This document shows, in pieces, positions 24,791-32,909 of a stretch of 64,000 bases of DNA. Each line of letters starts with the position of its first letter. Position 1 is the stretch's first letter. The DNA comes from Acinetobacter lwoffii (GTDB taxonomy: Bacteria > Pseudomonadota > Gammaproteobacteria > Pseudomonadales > Moraxellaceae), in assembly GCF_024129355.1 (NCBI RefSeq), contig NZ_JAMXXP010000002.1:62001-126000 (forward strand), read 5' to 3'. A program made the translations under genes and the position numbers. The notes beneath the pieces are model-generated. The model saw only the letters and a program-made list of their open reading frames with translations. It was not told the DNA's origin and searched no databases.

Positions 24791-26805
24791 TACTTGGTCA
24801 CTCCATCAGGCATGTTCATATAAAACAGCGCTTCACCACGTTCATTGATCAGGCCATAACGGATCTGACCTTTTGGCCCGCTTTTACGCTCACGACGTAA
24901 ACGCAAATCCTTGAGTGCAGCTTCTGAAATCTGGTATTTCTGGGATATAGCCGCATAGCGTGTATCCAGTATCTGTTCAAAACGGTCATCATCCATGCCG
25001 TATGGCTTCGATACCTTCCATGTCTTTTGATTGCCGTACTTCACGCCTTGTTCATATACGCCACCAGTCGCCATGCTTAATGCAGTCTTGGCCAGATCCT
25101 TGCTCATATCGTCCTTGTCTTTGTGCTGGTAGCCATTGCGCTCAGATAGATGCACATAGATCGACTTAAATGCCGAATAAGACATATTTGCCGTTTCTCC
25201 GGAGACAGAATTACCCACGTACTTATTGAACTCAGAACGCAGTAAATCATCCTTTGGAACAATCAAGGATTTATTCTTAAGCGCCTGAGTACCAGAAATG
25301 ATTGCAGCCGCTACATCCTCGCCATCACGTGAGCGATAGTTATTGGCACGTGCTACACCAGCCATTAAATAAGATAGATCGCCACCCCCTAGCTGGCCCA
25401 TGGTAGCAGACCAGATCTTGCTGCCATTGGGTACGCCTTTAGACTGGTTGATGAGTTCGCCAATAAAATCCAGTTTGTCATTCACAGACTTGGCTTCAAA
25501 CGCTTGTTTGGCTTCTGGTAGATCTTCTGCAGCAATTGGCTTTACCACAATGTTTGGATCTTTAAGCGCCAACTGACTCACGCCGTTATCAATCGCTTTG
25601 GCCGCAAATGATTTTGGATTGGCTTTTAATTCACCAGCATTCAGGCTATGTGTTTCTAAACCTGCTTCACGTACTGCCTGATTTGGGTTGTTCTTATTGA
25701 TCTCCATTTTTGACTTATGAATAGACTCGTACACACCTAAAATCTTTTCCTCAGTCGCTGGATCTGCTGATTTGTTGTTGGCCATAGCTGCTTTCTGTTG
25801 ATTGATACGTTTCAGCTGCTCAGGTGTCGACAACTTGGAAAAGCTTTGAAAGTTATTAGACTGTGATTTGTAGAAGTTATATTCGCCTTCATGTTCAGTA
25901 CCAGCAACTGCACCGCCTACACTTGCCAGATAGCTATCATCCAAGGCACGACCAGTCAGCACCTGAGATTTAAAATCATTCAAAACTTTGCCGGCTAACT
26001 GCAGACGTTTATTTTCTTCGACTTCAACCTGTTTATTGAGTGCATCGATCCGGCTGAGTACCTGCGCTTTTTTCTGTTGCAGCGTTGGGCCGTCTGTATA
26101 ACCAAAACCACCGTTATCCATTTCAGTGACAAGCTGCTGCAGGCTGGCCGTGTCCTTGTTTTCAATGGCACTGGTGATACGTCCGTCAATATCTTGCAGA
26201 TCACGTGCGCCTTGGTATTTATAAATCAGTGCCTGTTTTTGTGCTTCCGGGATGTTCAAGCTTTGAATATTGGATTTGACGTATTCCGCACCTGCCTCAC
26301 GATCCATACGCGTGCCGATCTCAAGATAACGATCAGCCAGCACTTCACCTTTTTTGTTATCCGCACTCAACTGCAATGGCAGGAAAGCAGTAGCATTACG
26401 AGTTACATTACTAGACCAATGCTGACTTAATGCCTGGTGTGCATGCCCGGGCAGCTCACCTTCCATATCCTTGAAACGCTTTTCAGACCATTGCTGCAAT
26501 GTTTTATTGGCCACATCAGCATTCATTGCACCATTGGCCACATCGTTTTTAAGCAATGTAACTTGCTCTGATAGCTCGGTGGTCAGCACATCATCCAGCT
26601 TAACCTTGGCTTCTTTCTCTGCCAGATCATTGTGATAAAGCTCTGCACGTTTGGCAGATACATCGGCCTCATCGGATTTTCGTCTGCGTTCATCCATGAT
26701 GCCGTCGATTGTCTTACCAATACTTCCGAGTCCGGTCATTGGGGTGTGCTGCTGCATAACTGGTTGGGATGTATTGCGACCTTGAGATTTTGGAATTAAC
26801 GCCAT
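24790..26805 (-). CDS. Internal virion protein, gp15-like
   Basis: A 671-residue, largely helical protein starting MALIPKSQGRNTSQPVMQQ. It has a charged N-terminal coiled coil (DERRRKSDEADVSAKRAELYHNDLAEKEAKVK) and no enzyme motif. A longer frame from GTG 26814 is less likely because the ATG at 26805 overlaps the previous stop (TAATG). Length and position between the gp14-like and transglycosylase proteins match T7 gp15, part of the ejected core that forms the channel across the cell envelope. Confidence 0.7.
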   Translation of the reverse strand: MALIPKSQGRNTSQPVMQQHTPMTGLGSIGKTIDGIMDERRRKSDEADVSAKRAELYHNDLAEKEAKVKLDDVLTTELSEQVTLLKNDVANGAMNADVANKTLQQWSEKRFKDMEGELPGHAHQALSQHWSSNVTRNATAFLPLQLSADNKKGEVLADRYLEIGTRMDREAGAEYVKSNIQSLNIPEAQKQALIYKYQGARDLQDIDGRITSAIENKDTASLQQLVTEMDNGGFGYTDGPTLQQKKAQVLSRIDALNKQVEVEENKRLQLAGKVLNDFKSQVLTGRALDDSYLASVGGAVAGTEHEGEYNFYKSQSNNFQSFSKLSTPEQLKRINQQKAAMANNKSADPATEEKILGVYESIHKSKMEINKNNPNQAVREAGLETHSLNAGELKANPKSFAAKAIDNGVSQLALKDPNIVVKPIAAEDLPEAKQAFEAKSVNDKLDFIGELINQSKGVPNGSKIWSATMGQLGGGDLSYLMAGVARANNYRSRDGEDVAAAIISGTQALKNKSLIVPKDDLLRSEFNKYVGNSVSGETANMSYSAFKSIYVHLSERNGYQHKDKDDMSKDLAKTALSMATGGVYEQGVKYGNQKTWKVSKPYGMDDDRFEQILDTRYAAISQKYQISEAALKDLRLRRERKSGPKGQIRYGLINERGEALFYMNMPDGVTK

Positions 26806-27188
26806 TACTTCCACCCTCCTGTTGATGCCGCACCCATGAAGTCAGAAGCGGCTTGCATCGCATAATTATTACGTTGCATCTTGCCCTGCATGCGAACCTG
26901 CTTGGATTGATATCCAGCATCGGAGATATTGAGAGAAGCGTTATAGGCTGCATCAGAAATATGCTCATCCTGAAGCATTGCTGCTGCACCTACATCAACA
27001 TTCACACCATTTTCCGCAGCCTGTGCACGCGCCGTTGAAGCATTGCTCTTACCTTGCCGCTTCATCTTTTCGGCTTCTGCACGCGCGACTGAATTGATAG
27101 TTTTGGCATTGCCTTTGGACACAGCATCTGCCATTTGAGCATTTGCCATGTTTTGAACGCCTTGCATGATTCCGCCTGGATTGCACAT
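26805..27188 (-). CDS. Internal virion protein, gp14-like
   Basis: A 127-residue Ala/Met/Gln-rich helical protein beginning MCNPGGIMQGVQNMANAQMADAVSKGNAK. The run of small residues and amphipathic helices resembles T7-like internal virion protein A (gp14), which is ejected first and inserts in the outer membrane. The N-terminal Met-Cys-x-x-Gly-Gly recalls the two small proteins encoded before the portal. It overlaps the gp15-like gene by one base. Confidence 0.65.
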   Translation of the reverse strand: MCNPGGIMQGVQNMANAQMADAVSKGNAKTINSVARAEAEKMKRQGKSNASTARAQAAENGVNVDVGAAAMLQDEHISDAAYNASLNISDAGYQSKQVRMQGKMQRNNYAMQAASDFMGAASTGGWK

Positions 27189-27190
27189 GA

Positions 27191-27643
27191 TTAGACCTCC
27201 ATTTCCAGAACATAGCCGACCAGTTCAAAGCCTAGAGATTCATACAGCTTCACAGTGCGTTCAGCATAAATGCCGGTGGTTGTACCGACTTGAATGCGAT
27301 CTGCTTTGTTCATCTCTGCCCATACTTTGAATGTTTCAATCAGATCACTGGCTGCACCCGATTTGCGATATTCAGGCAGGACATAAAGCCCCTGTTCATA
27401 CGCCAGTGTTTGCCCTGTGCGCCAGTCAGTATCTAATGCGCCAATTAATGTGCCGACCGGATTCGAGTATTCATCTGTCACCATCAGGATTGATCCGTGC
27501 TTATCAATCAGATAAGCAAATACATTTCTAGCCCGTTTCTCATCAAAGCCCTGTTTCTTAAACCGTGGTGATTCATTGGTCAGACGCTTGCCCCAGTCAA
27601 CAAGCGTGTCTAAATCTTCTAGTGTTGCTGCACGTACAAGCAT
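27191..27643 (-). CDS. GNAT-fold acetyltransferase-like protein, gp13-like
   Basis: A 150-residue GNAT domain: MLVRAATLEDLDTLVDWGKRL, central strand SILMVTDEYSNPVGTLIGALD, the acetyl-CoA loop region LYVLPEYRKSGAASDLIETFKVWAEMN (R-x-x-G/A-like), and a C-terminal YERTVKLYESLGFELVGYVLEM. It sits between tail tubular B and gp14, exactly where T7-like phages encode gp13, a small protein also related to GNATs. An assembly role in virion morphogenesis is likely, although an active acetyltransferase cannot be excluded. Confidence 0.75.
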   Translation of the reverse strand: MLVRAATLEDLDTLVDWGKRLTNESPRFKKQGFDEKRARNVFAYLIDKHGSILMVTDEYSNPVGTLIGALDTDWRTGQTLAYEQGLYVLPEYRKSGAASDLIETFKVWAEMNKADRIQVGTTTGIYAERTVKLYESLGFELVGYVLEMEV

Positions 27644-27645
27644 CT

Positions 27646-29670
27646 TTATCTCTCATTCATTGATACCAACATAGCTACACTTTGGACGTGGAAAGGTAGC
27701 GGTTTGTTGTGTGTTATTTTTAATTCCATTTCGTGCAAGGTTGACCAGCCATTCATGCTGACGCTGACCGGCCCTGTATAGGTCAGGTTCTGGAATGCAG
27801 ACTGATTAAATGACTTGTGTTCCAGATCGTATTGGTTGCACTGGCCACCAATTGAATTACGCACATACAAAACCGTTTCATGTGCCTGAATCTTATGAAG
27901 CATTGCAGTGCTTGGTACTTGGCTGTGATCTGGTGGCAAGAACTCCACTTCCATATTGAACGGCTGACCGGCGAACCATGTGCCTGATGTTGGCTGGTTG
28001 TCATCGTAGAAATAGCCATCTGAATTATTGAAACGGTACTGTGTGCTGTTATGCAGGTTTCTGTTTGCCAATGCGCCGTTATGCGCAATCTCACAATCCA
28101 TGAATGATGTTTCGTCCAGCTGCTCAAGTACCACGGATGCTTTACGCTGAATCAGCATGAAACACAGATCATTGCCGGCAGCTTGAGGCAAGGCACAGAT
28201 AGAGCGTACAGATCCACCAAAATCATGCTGTGCCCAGGCATTCATTTCCTGATCACGGTTTAAAGTAATGCTAGCCACCATGCCATCATTGAGTACCATC
28301 CACACCAAGCTATACGGCGTTTGCTGATAGGTCAGTTCCTTGATACCGCCATGATCCTCTGCAATGTGTGGTGCAATGGCTGATAGTTCCGGACTGACCA
28401 GACCATCCACCTCATAACGATAAGACAGCGCACGTAAACGGTTACCGCCACGCTGAACAAATAGCAGCTCATTACCGACCAGACACGGACGGACGTTGGA
28501 TTGTGCGCCATAGGTTGTGTGCTGTTCGATCTGTGCTGATGCTGGTGTAAATGCACCGGCTGAACTGATCAGGAACTCAGAACCGCCAGTGAGTGCGACT
28601 ACACCACCACGTTGTGCCAGGTGCAAAATATTGTCTGCCTGCGCAGAAGATGAAGCCATAGAAAATGCACTGGCATCGTCCGTTGCTTCCAGAAAATCAC
28701 CATCGTTACCAATTGCACTAACCCATAACTGGTTCGGGTTGTTTTTGGTGTTGGCAAAGACCAGGCGCTGTTTGAAGAATGTCACCGTGGATGGGTAGCC
28801 GGTCGCTGCCGTAAATGCTGCAGTATTTAAGGTCCATGATTTGGCAATAGCTTGAACGTCTGCATTCAGTTTTACTAGCACCTCACCTGAAGCCACTGTG
28901 CCCGATGTGATTGTGGTAATACGGACTTGACCACCGTTGATATTTACAATTGCGCCAATGTGAGAAGCATTAAAGACTGGAATGTCATACCAGGCGACTT
29001 CCTGCCACTTATCATTCAGATCCGTCGGCTCGGATGCAGAGTTGTCTGCGACCGCTTCCCATGTTTTAAGCAGATGAATAACACGCTCACCAATGATGTA
29101 GTTTTCAGTATTTTTCCAGTTTGGATATGATGAAGCGGTTAAGGTAATGGTTTTACCAACATCTGTGCCATTTGGCTTCAATGCCACGTTGGGTGTGGTA
29201 TTAATCTCATCCACCGGTGCTGTAACAAAGGTAAATTGATCAAAGTTCCAGTTGTCAAAGTCCTTACTACAGACCAGGCGATGCACCGGATGATCACCCT
29301 GAACAAAGAACATGCGATAGCGTGAGTGTGCCACCTGGATCTGTGCAACTTTGGCCATTGTGTTGTACGGCGTACTTCCTGTATGGACTACAGATTGCGT
29401 TAAAGGGTCATACACCTGCAGTGTATTAATGCCCAAGATCAATAGAAATGGATTATCCGAGTTCGGTACAAAAGGGATCAGGCGCAATGCACCAGCGAAG
29501 ATACCCCGATATTTAGTACCTGGTCGTTTCTTTGCTCCACCCTCTACCAATGGAATTGCATTCAATAGTTTTTTAGCGCCGTTGGCATATTGCTGCACAT
29601 CAGTTCGCGTATGCAGTAACGGTGACAGCTCGCCACTGGACAGGTTATTTTTAAGTAGCCATTGCTTCAT
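27646..29670 (-). CDS. Tail tubular protein B (nozzle, gp12-like)
   Basis: This 674-residue beta-rich protein begins MKQWLLKNNLSSGELSPLLHTRTDVQQYANGAKKLLNAIPLVEGGAKKRPGT, a start seen in podoviral nozzle proteins of this type. Later segments include STVTFFKQRLVFANTKNNPNQLWVSAIGNDGDF and NELLFVQRGGNRLRALSYRYEVDGLVSPELS. It forms the distal tail tube to which spikes attach. Its start overlaps the tubular A stop by one base. Confidence 0.85.
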   Translation of the reverse strand: MKQWLLKNNLSSGELSPLLHTRTDVQQYANGAKKLLNAIPLVEGGAKKRPGTKYRGIFAGALRLIPFVPNSDNPFLLILGINTLQVYDPLTQSVVHTGSTPYNTMAKVAQIQVAHSRYRMFFVQGDHPVHRLVCSKDFDNWNFDQFTFVTAPVDEINTTPNVALKPNGTDVGKTITLTASSYPNWKNTENYIIGERVIHLLKTWEAVADNSASEPTDLNDKWQEVAWYDIPVFNASHIGAIVNINGGQVRITTITSGTVASGEVLVKLNADVQAIAKSWTLNTAAFTAATGYPSTVTFFKQRLVFANTKNNPNQLWVSAIGNDGDFLEATDDASAFSMASSSAQADNILHLAQRGGVVALTGGSEFLISSAGAFTPASAQIEQHTTYGAQSNVRPCLVGNELLFVQRGGNRLRALSYRYEVDGLVSPELSAIAPHIAEDHGGIKELTYQQTPYSLVWMVLNDGMVASITLNRDQEMNAWAQHDFGGSVRSICALPQAAGNDLCFMLIQRKASVVLEQLDETSFMDCEIAHNGALANRNLHNSTQYRFNNSDGYFYDDNQPTSGTWFAGQPFNMEVEFLPPDHSQVPSTAMLHKIQAHETVLYVRNSIGGQCNQYDLEHKSFNQSAFQNLTYTGPVSVSMNGWSTLHEMELKITHNKPLPFHVQSVAMLVSMNER

Positions 29671-30233
29671 TAGTAGCGACTCCCAATATAGCGTGATTCC
29701 TCATACACCATGTCTTCAGAAGGTCGTTCTTGTGCATTGATCGTACGTGCACGCTTGATCAGATCACGGTACTGCGCTTCTGCCGATTGTCCTGCTGCAT
29801 CACTACCGGTATTCGGTTTGCATAGCTTAGCGGCCATCTTGAGTGACATAGCTTCCACCAGCATTGAATCCCAAGAATCTTCGTTATCGTTGTCAAAAAT
29901 ATATTCAAGGTTGATCCGGTTGGTATTGGCTAGAATGTAGCGATTCTCGACCTCATATTTTTCTGTATTGGCACTAATGATCCGGATGAAATCACGCGGT
30001 AATGGGAAAGAATGGGTATAACCAAAGGCCGGATATGTGGTGACCGGTGCAAGAATGGTACGTTTTTTTGCACATGACCAAGGATGATCACGGAGAATTG
30101 ATTTCCGCACCTGGTCATAGATACTGCGGCAGCGTTCAGCACGTGCTGTGTTCTCATCAAAAGATGCAATGTTGCTATCCCCGATCAGGCTTAAAGCATG
30201 ATTGACGATAGATGTTCTGGTTGTAATAGACAT
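29670..30233 (-). CDS. Tail tubular protein A (gatekeeper/adaptor, gp11-like)
   Basis: In this 187-residue protein SIVNHALSLIGDSNIASFDENTARAERCRSIYDQVRKSILRDHPWSCAKKR is the recognisable podovirus adaptor signature (few N-terminal helices, then beta elements), followed by YTHSFPLPRDFIRI. It bridges portal and nozzle. It is translated right after a hairpin plus T-run. The Acb2-like gene precedes it. Confidence 0.85.
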   Translation of the reverse strand: MSITTRTSIVNHALSLIGDSNIASFDENTARAERCRSIYDQVRKSILRDHPWSCAKKRTILAPVTTYPAFGYTHSFPLPRDFIRIISANTEKYEVENRYILANTNRINLEYIFDNDNEDSWDSMLVEAMSLKMAAKLCKPNTGSDAAGQSAEAQYRDLIKRARTINAQERPSEDMVYEESRYIGSRY

Positions 30234-30290
30234 AAAAAAGCCCTCAAGTTTTAATGATCTTGAAGGCTTCTTTGATTAGGTTTGTTGGGT
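30234..30290 (-). promoter_or_regulatory. Late-operon hairpin element between the Acb2-like and tail tubular A genes
   Basis: It holds the 12-mer GGTTTGTTGGGT (+ strand, 30279-30290), then the stem AAGCCCTCAAG/CTTGAAGGCTT (30238-30269, one G-U pair), six T and the ATG at 30233. The right arm (minus strand GAGGG) would also be the ribosome binding site, so the fold would hide it. Confidence 0.65.
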
Positions 30291-30291
30291 G

Positions 30292-30684
30292 TTAGACTTT
30301 GTTAAATCCTTCCACACCACGTTTTTGACGATCGCGCGTACGCTGCTCAAACAAAGCCAATGCATTTTCCATATATGAAATAGCACGCTTATTTTCATCA
30401 CATGGAAAGTTATCATTCAAAACTTTTGTGCGGTGGATCAGGATAGCAAGCAATGCTTCACTGGTTGCGCCATTCACACCGTTTTCTTTCACGGGCCCAT
30501 TCTGGAAATGAATAGGGGTAATGGTTTCACCGGCAATCACGTCATAAAAGTGGCCAGCAGGAAGTTTAGTTGGCTCATCACCTTCTTTTTCAGGGTCAAC
30601 GAATAATTGATGAGTTACTGATACGCCATTATGGTCAGTGTGAATCTCAGCACCCCAAACGCTATTGCCTAGTTCTTCAGTCAT
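30292..30684 (-). CDS. Acb2/Tad1-type hairpin protein, probable cyclic-nucleotide sponge (anti-CBASS/Thoeris)
   Basis: In this 130-residue protein a beta-like N-terminal half (HTDHNGVSVTHQLFVD, HFYDVIAGETITPIHFQNGP) leads to the segment VKENGVNGATSEALLAILIH. A two-helix hairpin follows, joined at FPCDENK, and the protein ends EQRTRDRQKRGVEG. I recognise this C-terminal pattern (GVNG-x-T-x-EALLAI, FPCxEN, RT-x-x-R-x-x-RGVEG) as the one annotated as the Acb2/Tad1 hairpin in phage proteins. Acb2 and Tad1 hexamers trap the signalling nucleotides of CBASS and Thoeris. The assignment is from memory of the motif and not tested. It has its own TAGGA ribosome site and follows a 33-residue gene. Confidence 0.6.
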   Translation of the reverse strand: MTEELGNSVWGAEIHTDHNGVSVTHQLFVDPEKEGDEPTKLPAGHFYDVIAGETITPIHFQNGPVKENGVNGATSEALLAILIHRTKVLNDNFPCDENKRAISYMENALALFEQRTRDRQKRGVEGFNKV

Positions 30685-30694
30685 GATTTTTATC

Positions 30695-30796
30695 CTATTT
30701 AACTTCTTTCAAACAATTGCGGCACTCTGGCTTGGCATCAGTACCAATCTCAGTCGCACCATGAAAACCAAAAAGACACATCAGAAGTTGAATCAT
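30695..30796 (-). CDS. 33-residue Cys-rich phage protein
   Basis: A very short gene with a textbook AAGGAG Shine-Dalgarno: MIQLLMCLFGFHGATEIGT followed by DAKPECRNCLKEVK. A CxxC near the end plus Cys-7 and His-12 could bind zinc, or the Leu-rich N-terminus could insert in a membrane. Its stop codon overlaps the TAGGA ribosome site of the Acb2-like gene, so the two are probably coupled. Function unknown. Confidence 0.5.
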   Translation of the reverse strand: MIQLLMCLFGFHGATEIGTDAKPECRNCLKEVK

Positions 30797-30812
30797 TTTG
30801 GCTGCTCCTTAT

Positions 30813-30850
30813 AAAAAAGACCCGACACCCCATGCCCAAGATGCCGAGCC
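30813..30850 (-). terminator. Terminator after the major capsid gene
   Basis: GGCTCGGCATC pairs with GGTGTCGGGTC through several G-U wobbles and is followed on the minus strand by six T. It starts 14 bases past the capsid stop, a common place for a partial terminator that keeps capsid mRNA abundant. Confidence 0.7.
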
Positions 30851-30863
30851 AAAGCCCCTTTAG

Positions 30864-31763
30864 TTAAGCCGGTGTGTAGTCAATCGCTACGACTTTCTTC
30901 TCATTGGCACGACCAGCACCAAATGAATGAACACCACCAACCTGTTTTACGTTCTTCTTATCCGGACGAGTCGAGATATCGAAGCTAGTAATATCTGCAT
31001 CACCGAAATGAACGGCAGACTTACAGTACATTGCCAAACGCTTGGTTCCAGCTGTAGCGCCTTGACCTACTTTTTCATAAGCAACCCAAGTCACACCTAA
31101 CCACTTGTGACCTACTGCACCGTTCTGCAACATCTGAACGTTGACGTGATCCGAGTTGGTCAAAACGGTGTCGTTCAAGAATGCGTTAAGAACATCCGAT
31201 GTGTACGTGATAAAGATTTCTTCACCGTTCTGCTCATCACATTCGTTCGCACGGAATAGTGATTTTGCTTTGGTGATTTGCTGCTTCAGCGTACCGAAAG
31301 CCGGTGCAATGATTTGACCTGCTGGCAGATTTACCGTCGAAACAGTTGCTGTACCGGCATCGTCTACTACTTTGCGAGTCACTGGACCAACAAGCGCTGT
31401 ATAAATAATGTCGTCAATCTTGCGTTCACGTGCGCTGATCAATAACTTCATATATTTGTCTTGTGGCATTGCTTTTAGCTTAGGCAGGTCACGCGGTTCA
31501 ATTGGAATGAATAGATCCCAATCAGACATTAACGCGGTACGCACACCCACATCCGGATGCGTCCACTGAGTGTCGCCATAGCGAGCACCAGAAGCCTGCA
31601 TTTCCACTGTGCCCATGTCATTGATGGTGAATGACTCACCTTCAATTTTTCCACGGTTCACAACGGTTTTAAGCAGTCGTGATTCGTTTTGCTGTGCCGC
31701 AACGTCGTATGTGTCATGGAACTGTTGAACAAACGCCGCTGTGATTTTGTTTTGGTTAGCCAT
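30864..31763 (-). CDS. Major capsid protein
   Basis: A 299-residue protein, MANQNKITAAFVQQFHDTYDVAAQQNESRLLKTVVNRGKIEGES..., continuing DMGTVEMQASGARYGDTQWTHPDVGVRTALMSDWDLFIPIEP. The start and the RYGDTQ/DWDLFIPIEP segments are those of a podoviral HK97-like capsid family that lacks a maturation protease. It follows the scaffold gene by 14 bases and ends in a terminator. Adjacent proteins (portal, scaffold) support the assignment. Confidence 0.85.
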   Translation of the reverse strand: MANQNKITAAFVQQFHDTYDVAAQQNESRLLKTVVNRGKIEGESFTINDMGTVEMQASGARYGDTQWTHPDVGVRTALMSDWDLFIPIEPRDLPKLKAMPQDKYMKLLISARERKIDDIIYTALVGPVTRKVVDDAGTATVSTVNLPAGQIIAPAFGTLKQQITKAKSLFRANECDEQNGEEIFITYTSDVLNAFLNDTVLTNSDHVNVQMLQNGAVGHKWLGVTWVAYEKVGQGATAGTKRLAMYCKSAVHFGDADITSFDISTRPDKKNVKQVGGVHSFGAGRANEKKVVAIDYTPA

Positions 31764-31777
31764 TGGCTAAATCCCCC

Positions 31778-32416
31778 TTATTGATATTGCTTCGCATAAG
31801 CCTGTTCAACCTGTGCATAGACGCGTTTATGGTCTGGATGCTTGTCGTTCAAGTAGGCTTCCGACATCATTAATTGTTGAACTGATTCACCAACGTTTTG
31901 CTGTGTGTTAGAAGGTGGTAAATCTTCCTGAATATGCTTGCCAATAGCAGCTGCCAGCTTTAACGCACCAATCGGTGAGTCCAGATCTGAAGCCTGAAAA
32001 CCTAGTGCTTCAATGGCCTGTTTAGCCAGATTCACATTCACACCAAAGTCATTGCCCCATTCTTGCTGCAGGGCTTCCATTTGCACGGATTGATGCTGTT
32101 CATAGGCCTTAACAACTGCTTCAACTTGCTTGTTGGTCATGCCTTCAGCATGGAATGATTGCAGCACTTCAGCGTTATCCGCTTTAAATGCATCAAAATC
32201 GAAGCCATCAATTTCAACTGAATAAGCATCGGCAGATTCTGGTACCGCCGTAGCTGGATCTGTTTCAGTTGTTTGCGTTTCTTGTTCACCAGGATTCTGC
32301 TGTGTTGTCTCAGTACCTGGCACCGTTTGCGCTTCTGTTGCTGCAGGTGGTGTTGCAGTCTGAGTTTGTTCATTTGTTTGAACGTCTGGTGTGTTTGCTG
32401 TTTGTTGTTTATCCAT
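31778..32416 (-). CDS. Scaffolding protein
   Basis: A 212-residue acidic, Gln/Thr/Pro-rich N-terminus (MDKQQTANTPDVQTNEQTQ...) is followed by a helical C-terminal half (AEGMTNKQVEAVVKAYEQHQSVQMEAL, SEAYLNDKHPDHKRVYAQVEQAYAKQYQ). Such composition and its place immediately before the capsid gene are typical of internal scaffolds (T7 gp9 type). The MTNKQ-type helix is seen in related podoviral scaffolds. Confidence 0.82.
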   Translation of the reverse strand: MDKQQTANTPDVQTNEQTQTATPPAATEAQTVPGTETTQQNPGEQETQTTETDPATAVPESADAYSVEIDGFDFDAFKADNAEVLQSFHAEGMTNKQVEAVVKAYEQHQSVQMEALQQEWGNDFGVNVNLAKQAIEALGFQASDLDSPIGALKLAAAIGKHIQEDLPPSNTQQNVGESVQQLMMSEAYLNDKHPDHKRVYAQVEQAYAKQYQ

Positions 32417-32909
32417 TGTCTTGCTCCATGTGTGCTAGTTCTAAGCTCTCGTCATAGCGAGGGTCATTTGCTGTGTTAATTCGGTTGATAATGAAGTCCA
32501 CGACTTCGGCACGGCCTAAACGGCGGCATGTCTCACGTTCGTTGTCAGTGAAAGCATTGCGTTTAAACCGCACGGTGAGTTCTTCTAAAATTCGTTGGCC
32601 ATTAACGTCCATATCGAAATGCATCTGATAGGTCAGCGCCGTTGGCTTTCGGTGTGAACGCCATTTAACGTGATGGCCAAAGCCCAATTCGTCCTCTTGT
32701 TCGGCAATGAGTTCACTGAAATCAGATTCAGGCTGTTTAACTTTGGCTTCAGCCTCAGCAAGACGTGCACGCAGCTTGGCTTCTGTGTCCTTTAACACTT
32801 CAATCTTTCGTTTATAGGTAATTGCATCAGCCACTTTTTGTTCATGATTGACAAGTAGCCAAATAAAGATCACCAACAAGAAACATAGCGCTCCAACTAA
32901 ATATTCCAT
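32409..32909 (-). CDS. Membrane-anchored coiled-coil protein between portal and scaffold
   Basis: A 166-residue protein with an N-terminal transmembrane helix (YLVGALCFLLVIFIWLLV), a charged coiled coil (YKRKIEVLKDTEAKLRARLAEAEAKV) and a soluble domain (LTYQMHFDMDVNGQRILEELTVRFK). It overlaps the portal gene by one base and the scaffold by eight bases, so it belongs to the head operon. T7 has no obvious equivalent. I do not recognise the family. Confidence 0.6.
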   Translation of the reverse strand: MEYLVGALCFLLVIFIWLLVNHEQKVADAITYKRKIEVLKDTEAKLRARLAEAEAKVKQPESDFSELIAEQEDELGFGHHVKWRSHRKPTALTYQMHFDMDVNGQRILEELTVRFKRNAFTDNERETCRRLGRAEVVDFIINRINTANDPRYDESLELAHMEQDNG

